The notes under the pieces are model-generated. The model was not told the origin of the DNA and did not search any database. It saw only the letters and a list, made by a program, of their open reading frames with translations. Below are positions 11,701 to 21,501 of a stretch of DNA of 64,000 nt, in pieces. This stretch comes from Nematostella vectensis. Lineage: Eukaryota > Cnidaria > Anthozoa > Actiniaria > Edwardsiidae. The first letter of the stretch is position 1. Every line of letters begins with the position of its first letter. The position numbers and the translations under genes were made by a program. The stretch covers positions 11,001,719-11,065,718 of the forward strand of contig NC_064046.1 in the NCBI RefSeq assembly GCF_932526225.1. Direction: 5' to 3'.

Positions 11701-11899
11701 AGCTCAACAAAGGATATTGAGTTCGTAATTCGAAACAAATAAACTGCTGTTATCCGTTGTTCTTTGTTTGGCGTTATAAACTCACTAGAACTCTCGCCAC
11801 TGTTCCATGGGATCGCCGTTTCTTCGTGACAGGGTTTGTGGTAGAGACAGTCTCTTGTTCAGTGTTTGATGTGTTTTCAAACTGCCCCTTACTTGCCAT
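2713..11899 (-). CDS. RHPN: Rhophilin (Rho-GTPase binding HR1-BRO1-PDZ protein), 5' part, spliced
   Basis: Rhophilins bind GTP-loaded Rho through an N-terminal HR1 coiled coil, followed by BRO1 and PDZ domains, and act in the cytoplasm on actin organisation. Five minus-strand exons join in frame: 11899-11786, 11483-11347, 8224-8096, 8030-7952 and 2790-2713 (114, 137, 129, 79 and 78 nt; 179 residues). HR1 signatures are TKLRDGAENLIKAL in exon 2 and ARMELSFASFQLDQLQEELE in exon 3. Exon 4 gives VPMIPLGLRETQDVDF, the linker before BRO1 in vertebrate rhophilins, and exon 5 gives EFLQDHYDEDPEKY, the start of BRO1. Intron phases are 0, 2, 2 and 0, and every junction keeps the frame. The rest of BRO1 and the PDZ domain must lie left of the window or were missed. 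Start choice: the first ATG that stays open into exon 2, while two upstream ATGs close at once. Family assignment rests on remembered motifs, not a search. Confidence 0.92.
2854..3103. mobile_element. Tc1/mariner-like MITE, copy 1
   Basis: The inverted termini AAGCAGCATTGTCACCAG / CTGGTGACAATGCTGCTT are flanked by TA on both sides (2852-2853 and 3104-3105). Inside, the sequence is shared with two further copies at 35823 and 37220 (tgatttttaacggaaa, gcagtgtgtctt, tttagagc). No frame encodes a transposase. It lies in the fourth intron of the rhophilin gene. Confidence 0.75.
3259..3461. mobile_element. PIF/Harbinger-like MITE with TTA target duplication
   Basis: The termini AGGCTGGTTCACACTAGCGA and its near-complement (TCGCTAGTTTGAGCCAGCCT) are flanked by TTA at 3256-3258 and 3462-3464, the 3-bp duplication typical of PIF/Harbinger. 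The inner part is rich in acataac/gttatgtc tandem motifs. It is non-coding and about 200 bp. Confidence 0.75.
3480..3714. repeat. Degenerate left flank of the 38-bp minisatellite
   Basis: Scattered gtgtag / gggtg / gatggtat motifs resemble the neighbouring array but units cannot be aligned cleanly. This is typical of decaying edges of tandem arrays. The minus-strand frame across it has no protein features. Confidence 0.55.
3715..7415. repeat. Minisatellite, 38-40 bp unit, about 95 copies
   Basis: The unit reads agggtgtaagagaggatgga + aggtataggtgaaagtgt (38 bp), with 40-bp variants carrying an extra GT (ggtgtgaaag). A rarer paired variant contains gaacgtttggttgaaaatg and recurs around 4220, 5810, 6470 and 7015, giving higher-order structure. 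The plus strand never contains TTA, CTA or TCA, so all three minus-strand frames stay open for kilobases. Unit lengths of 38 and 40 are not multiples of three, so the long frame is not maintained by coding selection. It sits in a rhophilin intron. Confidence 0.95.
7440..7582. mobile_element. hAT-like non-autonomous element fragment
   Basis: The right end carries ggatctgcccctgg, the complement of the CAGGGGCGGATC-type terminus also seen at 37563. The inside has repeated gcccccctt blocks. The left terminus is diverged. It interrupts the minisatellite: related degenerate units continue on the right (7590-7800). Confidence 0.45.
7585..7800. repeat. Degenerate right flank of the minisatellite
   Basis: Diverged gaaggtgtagggtgt, gtgtaggtgtaaatgtagg and ggaggttgt units match the main array in composition but with irregular spacing. 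No gene is evident. Confidence 0.55.
7952..8030 (-). CDS. RHPN: Rhophilin exon 4, HR1-BRO1 linker
   Basis: The acceptor is CTACAG|AACC and the donor TTTAAG|GTGAAA (phase 0). It supplies 26 residues including MEKQVPMIPLGLRETQDVDF. The IPLGLKETKDVDF-type phrase is highly conserved in rhophilins. The exon is needed to restore frame between exons 3 and 5. Confidence 0.9.
8096..8224 (-). CDS. RHPN: Rhophilin exon 3, second half of HR1
   Basis: The acceptor is TTTATAG|AAG and the donor GATGG|GTAAG (phase 2). It encodes the second HR1 helix with ELSFASFQLDQLQEELEG, ending near CSLDVYQFD. The match to the rhophilin pattern (LELSFVNS-LQ-LKEELE--VYQ) is close. Confidence 0.92.
8225..10190. other. AT-rich intronic sequence of the rhophilin gene
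   Basis: This is part of the intron between exons 2 and 3 (8225-11346). No exon, repeat array or transposon terminus could be supported; there is only an AT-rich background and a T run at about 9420. Short open frames here look like chance. Confidence 0.6.
10195..10725 (+). mobile_element. Possible transposon remnant with acidic tail frame
   Basis: A plus-strand frame (about 10541-10689, closing TGA) reads KWKGRRRNG, then ten consecutive Glu, then QGVVIEEQDISSSEDESEES and ESPNF. Acid/serine tails of this kind end many transposon and nuclear proteins. The upstream phrase catacctgtcaactctccca resembles termini of dispersed DNA elements in cnidarian genomes (from memory). No catalytic domain is present, so this is tentative. 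Confidence 0.3.
10730..11346. other. Intronic sequence, nothing recognised
   Basis: AT-rich, with a small CCACCA run near 10820-10840. No exon is supported on either strand. Confidence 0.5.
11347..11483 (-). CDS. RHPN: Rhophilin exon 2, first half of HR1
   Basis: The acceptor is TTTCAG|AGAGAG and the donor AA|GTAAG (phase 2). It encodes RENENAAVYRESGRWQLQHK followed by RQALNRKIHKQTKLRDGAEN and LIKAL. The GAENL core is diagnostic of HR1 domains (PKN, rhophilin, rhotekin). Confidence 0.9.
11786..11899 (-). CDS. RHPN: Rhophilin exon 1 (coding part)
   Basis: ATG at 11899 opens 38 codons starting MASKGQFENTSNTEQETVST, with a basic KKRR patch at residues 27-30, and stops at a GTGAGT donor (TA|GTGAGT, a weak exon-side match). 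The segment is polar and low in conserved features, as expected for a rhophilin N-terminus. Confidence 0.75.
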
Positions 11900-12066
11900 C
11901 CCAAAGACAAACTGTCATGTTTCACCGCATTTTCTAGAGCTTAAGCCATCTTGATTCCATTGTACTTATGCGCTTCCCGACATTTTTTTTCTTATCAGAA
12001 TCACATTCCAATCACCCGCGAATCTATGCGATCGAATAAATAGCTAAGCGCCCGAGGGTTAACTGT

Positions 12067-12072
12067 CACGTG
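12067..12072. promoter_or_regulatory. CACGTG E-box upstream of rhophilin
   Basis: A palindromic CACGTG lies about 170 bp upstream of the rhophilin start codon, within the likely promoter, next to a GC-rich cccgcggg. E-box binding is inferred from the motif only. Confidence 0.3.
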
Positions 12073-12180
12073 ACTTATCCCGCGGGAACATATATGATAG
12101 AGAGCGCGTTTTCCCTGAAGCTTTCTTTTTTATAGAAGGCTTGTTTGTTATTAGTTTCGAGATAGTTTGTCTTGCAACAC

Positions 12181-12213
12181 AACTGTTTGGCCTGTTTGTC
12201 AGGCCAAACAGTT
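12181..12213. repeat. Perfect 14-bp inverted repeat in the rhophilin upstream region
   Basis: Arms aactgtttggcctg (12181-12194) and caggccaaacagtt (12200-12213) are exact complements around a 5-nt loop tttgt. It lies about 0.3 kb upstream of the rhophilin ATG. There is no T run after it, so it is not a Pol III terminator-type structure. Confidence 0.7.
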
Positions 12214-12800
12214 AACCATTCGCAGGAATCGATGGTTGCGTGTTATGATTTCTACATGAATTTCGAGAATGATATCTCTGTTATTTGAGGGCGGCTGTAC
12301 TGGAGCTATGCACTATGGCAGTCTTTCTTTTTTTTTTTTTTTTTTTTTTTTTTTGATTGGATATTATAATAGAAATCCGTACTTTTTTCCGTTCGGATAA
12401 ATTTATTTACAATTACGGCGTAAACCACTGTTGCCAGATTGTGATCACTTTTATCGTCCCTTATTTATCAGAGTTTTATGGGTGCCATTTATGAGAAAAT
12501 TGGAGAAAGATCTTGAATTATTTTTTTAGTGAGTGGTATCAATGTTCTATTGTATGATTGTTAGTAGAAATGTTCGCGGTTATCATACCACGCACACGTT
12601 GTTCTAAATTACATACACAGTTATCATACCCTTCTCTAAACAACCCTTGCATTTTCCAGAAATCTTTTTGGAGTTTTTTCTGGTTCAAATATTACGACCC
12701 TTCCCCAATCTAAAGCACAAAAATGGTGACCCTCTCCCTTTTTGTATGCGCCTCTCATGGCAGCAGGTCCATTTTTAGTGCTCTCTAGAATTTTAAATTT
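12214..12800. other. Intergenic, poly-T tract, nothing else recognised
   Basis: It contains a T run of about 29 nt at 12326-12354. The rest has no supported frame. It separates the rhophilin promoter from the LINE. Confidence 0.5.
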
Positions 12801-12833
12801 TTACCATTAACGCTTTTCCAATATCGCTTCGAA

Positions 12834-15087
12834 ATGACGAAAGGCCAGCCACTAACTTCTCAACACTACTGGCAAAGGAAAAGATGGCCATTTTACCGCG
12901 GCAGGCGAGCTGGAATGCAAGTCAAAGCCCGAGAACTTTATCGCCGGCATTACATTGACAAAGTTCGACCAAGACCAATGGACCGTGAAGCCAAAAGACC
13001 ATCCTCTGCTCACAATCCAAACAACTGTGTACAGGTTTCTACCACGAATTCGATCCAGAAGACTCCTATTTCACTAAACGCATTTGTCCCTGCTTTGTTA
13101 CTATCAAATGTGAGGTCGTTAGCTCCCAAGATCGACGAAGTTCGCGAGGCCATTTCGAATGCAAATTTGGACCTCGCATGCATAACTGAAACCTGGTTGC
13201 GTAACCACATACACAACAATGTCATCGCTGTATCTGGTTACAATTTAGTGCGCCGCGACAGGACTAAGGACCAGCATGGTGGTGTCTGTATATTCATCAA
13301 GGATTCCATCAAATACCAAGTCCTAGAAGACCTAATGGACGACGAGTTTGAAGTCCTTTGGATCCAACTGCGACCTTCGCGTCTCCCAAGGGGAATCACA
13401 AGCATCGTTGTTGGTTTAGTCTACCATCCGCCAAGTGCTGCTGACATGCCTATGCTAGAGTATCTACATAGTTGCTTATCAACAATGGAAGCAAGCTACC
13501 CCGGCTGCGGGACGATTCTGCTCGGTGACTTCAATAAAACTTTAGTAAAAAAATCTACTCGCCTAAGCAATGGTTTTAAATTGAAACAGCTGGTGAACTT
13601 TCCAACCCGCGGCGGAAACATGTTGGACCCCATCTTTACAAACTTGGGTGAATTCTACAACCCGCCCACCCAACTCCCAGCATTTGGAATGTCTGATCAC
13701 TTCTCAGTTGACCGAGTACAAAGCTCACCGTGAAAAGGAGAGACCTGCGCCCCTCCAACAGGCTGGCTATGCGCACATATTTAGAAGAGGTTGACGTAAA
13801 ATCCCTCCTTGACTGCAAAACTAAATGCGAGGACAAACTGCAAATGCTGAAGACTATTGTAAAGACTGGCCTGGACACACTGGTTCCACAGAAGACCAAG
13901 ACTATTCAGTCTAACGAGCCGCCTTGGATGAACTGCAAGTTGAAGAAACTAATACGGACGCGCCAGAAAGCATTAGCTGAGGGAAACCAAGACCAGTACA
14001 GGAAGCTGCGAAATCGCGTAAACCGAGAGAGGAAATCTTGTCGCTCCAAATATTATGAAGCCAAGGTAGAGCATTTGAAAGAATCTAAGCCGTCAACTTG
14101 GTGGAGAGAGGTGAAAAAACTTGGCGGGATGAGCGCACCTGGGAGCCAGGACCCCGCCCTTTTGTACCAGCATATCGCAAATGGTCAGGAGGCGGGTTGC
14201 TTAAAGAACATTGCTGACACCATCAACACAGCGTTCCTGAGCCCGATGAATGTTTTTGAGCCCCTTTCAGAGAAATGTCACCTCAACCCCGAGTCAGAGG
14301 GACACGCGTACACTCTCCAAGTCTCCCAGCTATCGGTCTTAAAGAAACTGGCAGAGTTGAACCCCTCCAAAGCTTGCGGACCTGACGGGATGCCAGGCTG
14401 GATTCTCAAGGAAAACGCCGACTTGCTAGCGGAGCCAGTTACCGACATTCTTCAGATAAGTTCGAGTTAAACGAAGCTAAATGCAAAGAGCTCCGAATCT
14501 CCTTTGCGCGATCTCCGCCCGTATCCGACCCAATAATGGTTAACAATACTGAGCTGGAATGCGTTTCACAAGCTAAGATCTTAGGCGTAACCTTTTCGAG
14601 TGACCTAAAGTGGAACGCCCACGTAGATGAAGTTATCAAAAAGGTGAATAAGCGTCTTTACTTTCTACGCCAGCTTAAGCGCGCAAATGTAAAACCAAAG
14701 GAGCTCATTCTATTTTATCTAACTTGCATTAGACCATGTACAGAGTACGCATGCGCGCTATTTCATAATAGTTTGCCCAAGTACCTAGCAGCAGATTTGG
14801 AGTCATGTCAGAAGCGTGCGCTTAGAATAATATTTCCAGACGACTCTTATGCACAGGCACTAATTGCCTCTAATATCACAACACTACAGGAAAGACGTGA
14901 GGTCGCAACAAACAAACTCTTTAGCGAAGTCATGGCCAGTCCAAACCACAAACTACATAGGCTGCTCCCTCAGCAGAACTCTAGAATTAATATTAGGAAG
15001 AGGCGGGCCTTTGCCATCAAAGCCAACACGCAACGTTTTGCAAAAAGTTTTTTAATGTTCAATGCCTCTACTAAATTTTACGACTAG
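12834..15087 (+). pseudogene. LINE ORF2 remnant: endonuclease + broken reverse transcriptase
   Basis: 12834-13733 encodes the endonuclease: LLLSNVRSLAPKIDEVREAI, the catalytic Glu in CITETWL, RRDRTKDQHGGVCIF, the Asp/Asn pair in LLGDFN, and the final SDHF histidine. A frameshift near 13705-13735 moves the reading into 13730-14470 (linker RTRQKALAEGNQDQYRKLRN and RT start NPSKACGPDGMPGWIL). At about 14455 the RT palm, including the YADD-type catalytic motif, is missing. The sequence resumes in another frame with FELNEAKCKELRI, then ILGVTFSSDLKWNAHVDEVI, RPCTEYACALFHNSLPKYL and a stop at 15087. It cannot make an active enzyme: one frameshift and one core deletion are seen directly. Confidence 0.88.
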
Positions 15088-15224
15088 ATATTTAATCAAC
15101 GCAGTATAGATTTGATCAAGCCTGTAATTTTAGATTCATATTTTAGATTTTTAGATTTTTTAAGTATTTGACTATTGTAACATAACGTAATTCAACCTTC
15201 GGGTTGCAAAGTTTTTGAATAAAC

Positions 15225-15427
<203 letters not shown>

Positions 15428-15429
15428 AA

Positions 15430-16555
15430 AGGCGCCAAAAAATTAAGGCCCTCCCCAAGAACACAAAAAGGTTAAAAAATTATACTCTAGTTGTGTCAGA
15501 TGCTTTACGTACGGCACATTCTTCCATTTAACTGTATGAGTGCAGAGCCAACAAATGTAATAAACACCCACAATTGTAATAAGAAGTTGCCCACAAACGA
15601 AGTAAACCCACAAATGTAATAACGAGCAACCTGTGTAGTACAAACAAAGAAAGAGCATTGGGCACTTTGCCAAGAAGAAAAATATATGCTTTATCATTTC
15701 TTAGCCGGAATATGGCCAGAAGTCACTGTTTCAAATTCAAATTGTGGGGAGTCAGATACCGCCCCCTCCCCCCGCATGCCAAATTGTTGTGTGTGAGGGG
15801 GGAGGGGGGAGGGCACTGACTTTGGCATGCCAATGAAGGCCTGGATGTGTTGCTTCGAGCACATTTTTCAGGGGTCTGGGGGCAAATTCAGTAATTGAAG
15901 TTAATAAAACCAAAACCGCAAAAGAAAAGTAGAAGTCACACTTCGAGGGGATAATGGTTTTCAATGCCAGCGAAACGCAAGGCATGAACGTGTAAACAGG
16001 CGCATCAGATTCGTTTATTTATTTTGTAGGAGGTCTGGGGTTCTCTCCAGAATTTTTTTTTGAAATTCCCGACTTTAAGGAGGCTCGGAAATTGTTTTGT
16101 GCCACTTGTTTTGTGTCAGTTTGAGCTTAAATACGGGGTTAAGGTCATTATGGTAATCCATTGTTTTGATCCATATGTAATTTGCAATTCACCTGGCTCA
16201 ATTAGTTCCTTAAGGACAGAGGGCCAGAAATAGTGCCTCATAAGTCATGTAAACACATAAACTTATAAATGAAACAAAGCTGTCAGTATGTTGATAACTT
16301 GCTCTTAAAGAGAACGAAGGAAAGAAAGAAAAAAAACATTTGTTTAATCATTTTGACATTCTTGAGACGTGCATAGGATTACTAGCAAGAGAAAAACACT
16401 CTCGAACATCTTTGCAGATCTAAACCTCGCGCTATGGGTGAGTGTATATATTTCTTAATGTTTCTGTATCCTTACCCTTATTATTTCAAGGCCTGAAGAT
16501 CTCTGCCGCTTTGCTGGTTCTTCAACGTTATTTGCTGATGAAAATGACACCAGCA
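15430..16555. other. Intergenic, nothing recognised
   Basis: It contains some short C/G-rich blocks (about 15760-15810) and an AT-rich remainder. No gene or transposon terminus could be supported. Confidence 0.5.
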
Positions 16556-16562
16556 CCAATAA

Positions 16563-17150
16563 CACCCACTGTTGTCATGGGTGTCATTGATGCTACGGGG
16601 CCACTGGTGTCATGAGTGCCATTGATGTTACGGGGCCACTTGTGTCATGGGTGTCATTGGTGTTACGGGGCCACTGGTGTCATGAGTGTCATTGGTGTTA
16701 CGGGGCCACTTGTGTCTTGAGTGTCATCGGTGCTACGGGGCCACTTGTGTCATGGGTGTCATTGGTGTTACGGGGCCACTTGTGTCATGAGTGTCATTGG
16801 TTCTACGGGGCCACTGGTGTCATGGGTGTCATTGGGGCAACTTCTGTCATAGGTGTCATTGATGTGTCGGGGCCACTGGTGTCATGAGTGTGTGGCCCCG
16901 TAACACCAATGACACTCATGACACCAGTGGCCCCGTAACATCAATGACACTCATGAAAACCGTGGCCCCGAAACACCAATAACACCAATGACACAAGTGA
17001 CCCCGTAGCACCAATGACACTCATGACACCAGTGGCCCCGTAACACCAATGACACCCATGACACAAGTGGCCCCGTAGCACCAATGACACCAGTGGCCCC
17101 GTAGCACCAATGACACCCATGACACAAGTGGCCCCATAGCACCAATGTCA
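16563..17150. repeat. 36-bp minisatellite with central inversion
   Basis: In the left half (16563-16890) the unit reads ggggccactggtgtcatgag + tgtcattggtgttac. From about 16892 to 17150 the same unit runs in the opposite orientation (gtggccccgtaacaccaatg...). There are roughly nine units on the left and seven on the right. The switch creates a long imperfect palindrome centred near 16890-16905. Open frames on both strands here (repeats of WVSLVLRGH) reflect the repeat, not a protein. Confidence 0.93.
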
Positions 17151-17159
17151 CTATCACAC

Positions 17160-18590
17160 ACAGTCGATATTCATGTCTCAGAATTTGTAACTTGTTTCTA
17201 AGCTTTCAGAATAATACAAATATATGGTAGACGAGTTTAAAGACTTTTTTCTGCAAGAATTGATGACTATCCACCTATTTTGGCGTTTCAAAGGGAATGA
17301 TGGATGCCTCTTTCCAAAAAGGGAAGTAAAAAGAAATTTTGAAGCATTTAAAAACAAAATTGGCGCGTTTCCTTTACTTTACCCGCCTAAAAACGGCAAG
17401 TTCTATGAGTTCTAAACTGTTTCCTTATTAATAGGCCTCACTGTATTTACATTCGAAACTACTCTAAGTAAACCAAATAGGCACGATGCAATTATCATTA
17501 TTACACTTTCAATATCGGCCATTCTTTATCATTGGACATGGAAAGCTAGTTGCTCTAGGCAATTAGTGAGTTCGACTTATATTTTATCCCATTTCCATTT
17601 ACATCTTTATTTCCCAATCCCTCTTCTGCCTATAGAGAATGTTGAGGGGATGTGTTTTCTGCATTTTCGCAATACTTAAAGTATACTACAAATTACCTGG
17701 ATTTTTTTAAAGGTGCTAAAAGTTTTGATTATTCTCACCTCTTTCGCAGGTGTTGTGAGCACTTGAATTAATCTTAAATGTCCCCGGAGAGAAAATCTTT
17801 AAGTCAACAGGCTCTGACGCTGATCGACCCGTCATCCAATCATATATCTCAGTCAAACTCTTCGCCTAGATAGTTATCCGCCTGTCCGACCCTTAGTCCG
17901 TATGATGGGCAACAGCTACGAGCAAGAACAGACTGTCCTCGATAAAAAATATTCCCTAACAAAGTAAGGTTTTAAACTGGAGTTGCTTCTCTTTAAGTGA
18001 AGCAATCGAAGGGACTAATATTGCAACGTAAGATAAGTCTACCTATGATTATATTGTATTATACAACTTCACGAATTTAACTCAGTTAACAGGTTATGAA
18101 TTATATCTTTAATTTGACAGATTCGACATTTAATTTTATAAAAAAGATACGGGATACCTAGATTCCTAAAAAGTAGAACAAACATAGGGTTCTCCAACGA
18201 ATTTATTACGAAAATGAAGAATTCTTTCGCAAATATAATACATCTATTTTATTATTATAATATTTTTTTGCCTGAGTAATGCTGCAAAAGCACCGCCACA
18301 CCAACACCATGATTTATTGCGAGTATCGTTTAATTTTCACCACAAGCTAAAAAAACTATGTTCCTCAATCAAATGCTTTATATTTTTCTATCATCTTATC
18401 CTTCGATTTGATTCTAACAGGGCTATTATTTCTACACCCGATACGACCAAAATAATAACGCGGTGACTATATGCCCAATAGTCGGGAAAGGTCCTCAATG
18501 GACTAAATGCCCGACTGTTTTCAATTTATTCAAATAACCCAGTAAAATGTCGAAAAAAAAAATATTAAAAATATTCTATAATTGTTTAGA
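17160..18590. other. Intergenic, AT-rich, nothing recognised
   Basis: A 63-codon frame at 17224-17415 has no recognisable domain and no splice context. The rest has only AT-rich simple sequence. Confidence 0.5.
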
Positions 18591-19335
18591 GTGAGCAAGC
18601 GATTCTGAAATGAGCGTTGTTGTCGGTATTGGATGTTTTCCGTCGTCTATGTACACTATAAAATCGTAATAGAAATTTTCTACAAGCTGCTAAATGTCGG
18701 CAGTTCTCAATTTACGCGTAGTCGACCTAGTGAGTTCAAAGTATTGTATATTTGTTGGGAAAGGGCAAGCGAATCTGAATTGAGCTATGTTGTTGGAATT
18801 GAACGTTTCCCTTGGTACCTCGTAATTTCGAAAGTTTCGCAAAAATTTCGCAAAGTTCGGAATCTCGGCAATTTTTACGCAAGTCTCAAAGTCTTGTTTT
18901 TTCCCAAATTTTAGGGGTCTCGGAGCCTTTTTTTTACCACGGTCTCGGAGTCTCGGATTTTTAAACACGATCTCAAGGGCTCCAGAATGATCTTTGGCGA
19001 GCACTTGCGAGCTTGCGAGCACCCCGTTTGCGAGCACGGCGGAAAAAATTTGCGCGAGCATTAGCCGAAAACTGTGAGCACATCGATCGAAATTTCGGGG
19101 GACCATTCGTGGGTATCTCAGGGTCCCGAATTTTTGTTAAACGCGATCTGTTTTATGTTGTTACCATGCTACGGGTTTAGAATGTATTGTAACTTTTTTT
19201 TCAACTGATGTTTATGACATACCTCGAGCAAGTTATCCGAAACAAGCTCGAAAAAAAAAACTGTCTCGGATTTCAAAATTTAACAAAAATCACGGGCTGG
19301 GATTCGGGTCTCGGCGCCTCACCCAGCTTTTTTTC
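18590..19335. repeat. Diverged tandem duplication and repeat-like sequence
   Basis: The phrase gagcaagcgattctgaaatg at about 18594 recurs diverged as gggcaagcgaatctgaattg at about 18765, each followed by related text (tgttgt.ggtattgga.gttt.cc), so two units of about 170 bp are visible. Further right, repeated gagcac/gcgagc and ctcggagtctcgg motifs look like part of a dispersed element. No coding potential could be supported. Confidence 0.4.
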
Positions 19336-19598
19336 CACACTATATTTTCGGGCTATGGATGACAAAATGGCTTATTGAATGAGTCAATTTTCAAGAAATT
19401 CCAAGACTAGCAACATTTAAACATAGAATTCCCAAGAAATAATGTAAACAATTAGATTCAATAACCTTTTCAGTAAATATAAATGACTTTAGAAGAGGGA
19501 TAAAGTCAAGCTAAAACGGCAAGAAAAAATAGAGACTATATTTTTTCTTGCCTATTGTACACTAAAGAAAAACATAAACATTAATTGTCCTTTTTCAG

Positions 19599-20609
19599 GC
19601 AGAGCAAAGTATCCAGATCAGTGTCACCAGAATGGTCCCAAACCCGGCAATGAGCGCTCAAAACCAATCAGGGGTCTATCTACAATACAATATGAGTGGT
19701 CATCCCATTGTTGATGCGCCAACAGTTATTAGCAAGGCGGTCAGCGGCACGATTCTTGTGGTATTCGCATTGGTTGGTATTCCAGGGAACCTTATAACTC
19801 TCCTCGTGTACGTAACACGTGGTCAACGACACAGATTTCGCATGAAGAGCTCCACCCTGCGTATCCTTGGCAACCTCACGGCAGCGGACCTGATTGGCTC
19901 CTGTGCAAATATCCCAGTGTGCTTTGCGCTATTCTTGTTCTCCTCTAATCAGAATGTTACGCAATTGCTGTCTAAAGTGCACATGCTAATAACGACCCCT
20001 GCACTTTTCATAAACTGTGTGTGTCTTGTTCTACTAAGTCTTGATCGTCACGACTCGCTTCTAAGAGCCAATCAGCATCGATTGCGCAGTCGCAAAATGC
20101 GCTTTGTGTTCGCTTTCCTATGGATTGCGGCGCTGGTCATTGGAGTTGTTGGGTTTAATTCCTTCCAGGGTTTCATCGTGTGGAGGCCTGAATCATACCT
20201 GTGGGATTCCCCTAACTCTTTGCTCCTATTTGTCGGAGTCATAGCGGCCATATCAGTCATGATTTCCCACGTTAAGATAAAAAGGTCATTCAAGATGAAT
20301 CAACGAGTGAGCCCGGAGTTTTCAGGGGCCAGCAGGCTTCACGACGCGCGCAAGCTTGCGGAACTCAGGGTCACGAGAGTCATGGTGCTGATCACTGTAG
20401 TGCTTCTCCTAACATACCTTCCTTGGGCGGCATGTCGGTTTTTGTTTTTAGCCAAACGTCGGCGTTTCCATAGCGATGTCTACGTCATATGCCGCGTGAT
20501 GTTGTTAACAAGTCACGTGATACACCCTTTGTTGTTCTGGAGTGTGAGCTCCGAGTTTCGTCGAGTGACAAAGGTACTCTTGTGCCAGTGCAATAGAGAA
20601 AACCGCTGA
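19599..20609 (+). CDS. Class-A-like orphan G protein-coupled receptor
   Basis: The ORF 19632-20609 (325 codons) lies in one exon that starts at a TTTTTCAG acceptor ending at 19598, implying an upstream non-coding exon. Seven hydrophobic segments are visible at roughly 36-61, 75-103, 115-138, 157-176, 196-214, 248-273 and 283-305. Class A anchors present: GN with Asn53 (TM1), LTAAD with Asp86 (TM2), Trp164 (TM4), LPW with Pro264 (TM6). Deviations: DRH instead of DRY at 138-140, HPLLFW (298-303) where NPxxY is expected, no Cys at the top of TM3 (Ser114 region) and none in extracellular loop 2. N-glycosylation sequons occur at Asn11 and Asn20. The ligand is unknown. It acts at the plasma membrane by family analogy. 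An alternative start at Met7 or Met21 cannot be excluded. Confidence 0.85.
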   Translation, partial: AEQSIQISVTRMVPNPAMSAQNQSGVYLQYNMSGHPIVDAPTVISKAVSGTILVVFALVGIPGNLITLLVYVTRGQRHRFRMKSSTLRILGNLTAADLIGSCANIPVCFALFLFSSNQNVTQLLSKVHMLITTPALFINCVCLVLLSLDRHDSLLRANQHRLRSRKMRFVFAFLWIAALVIGVVGFNSFQGFIVWRPESYLWDSPNSLLLFVGVIAAISVMISHVKIKRSFKMNQRVSPEFSGASRLHDARKLAELRVTRVMVLITVVLLLTYLPWAACRFLFLAKRRRFHSDVYVICRVMLLTSHVIHPLLFWSVSSEFRRVTKVLLCQCNRENR

Positions 20610-21109
20610 CAAAAGAGAGTTCACATTTGCCTCCATGCATTGCTATTGTTGGCACATGCTATAATCTATTGTTGGCACATCTACGCTCGGTTGACCACAA
20701 GACGAAGGAAATGCTGGGGCACTGCTTCGCAGCATGCCACATTGTTGTAAAGCAGCGCTTGGATAACGGTAGAAATACTGGCGCTGTTTGAAAATGCACC
20801 GCTTCTTTTTTACTTTTAAGTTTGAGCTTCTTTGAAAGTGGTGGTAACATAAACGCACATCTGAGGAAATAGGAATAGTGACAGGGTTTGGACTCCTCTT
20901 AATACGCCTCTCTTAGAATACATTTTCTATGTCATAGAGATTGCTCGATATTGTATGAAAATTTACAAAATAAGTAGTGTTTATACCGCGAGATCCAGAG
21001 CCATTGCTTTTATCACGTAAAGCCAGTTCAACCTCAGAATATCAACCAGCGTATGGATTGGCACTAACCGTAATAGCCGTTTCTTCTGATTTAACTGGTT
21101 GCTTTTTTA

Positions 21110-21170
21110 AATAAACATTTATTGGCATTGTTAACCGATCTTGGATAACACTTTATATATTGGCAATAAA
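21110..21170 (+). promoter_or_regulatory. Candidate polyadenylation signals after the GPCR
   Basis: AATAAA occurs at 21110-21115 and again at 21165-21170, 500-560 bp after the GPCR stop codon. Either could end its transcript. No cDNA evidence is available. Confidence 0.35.
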
Positions 21171-21501
21171 AAGGAATTCACTAAAACGCACACACGATTT
21201 CCATTTCAAATTGTTGATAAAGGCAATGTTTCAAATATAAACTCCCTACAATGAGCAGTGGTGTACCCTGTAAGATGCCGGGTCAAACAGTGATAATGAC
21301 CTAATTTAATAAATGACAACACTTCTTCTGGCTTTGTGATGATTGTGGGGTGGTGTCGTGTCTCCTCCACTCCCCACAATTCTACTTAAAACAGCGACAT
21401 TCAGGCCATTTTCCGGTTAACAAAATGTAAAGCACCAAGAGAGCATAAGATGAGAGAGGGATACTTTGGTATTACCCGCGCGCCATGTCGACTTCAAATC
21501 T

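Noticed and set aside
11757-11954. Plus-strand 65-residue frame
   Set aside because: It is antisense to rhophilin exon 1 and has no features of its own.
13636-13899. Minus-strand 87-residue frame over the LINE
   Set aside because: It is a shadow of the plus-strand endonuclease/RT sequence.
16612-17157. Frames on both strands with repeated WVSLVLRGH
   Set aside because: They are produced by the 36-bp minisatellite and its inverted half; there is no start context or domain.
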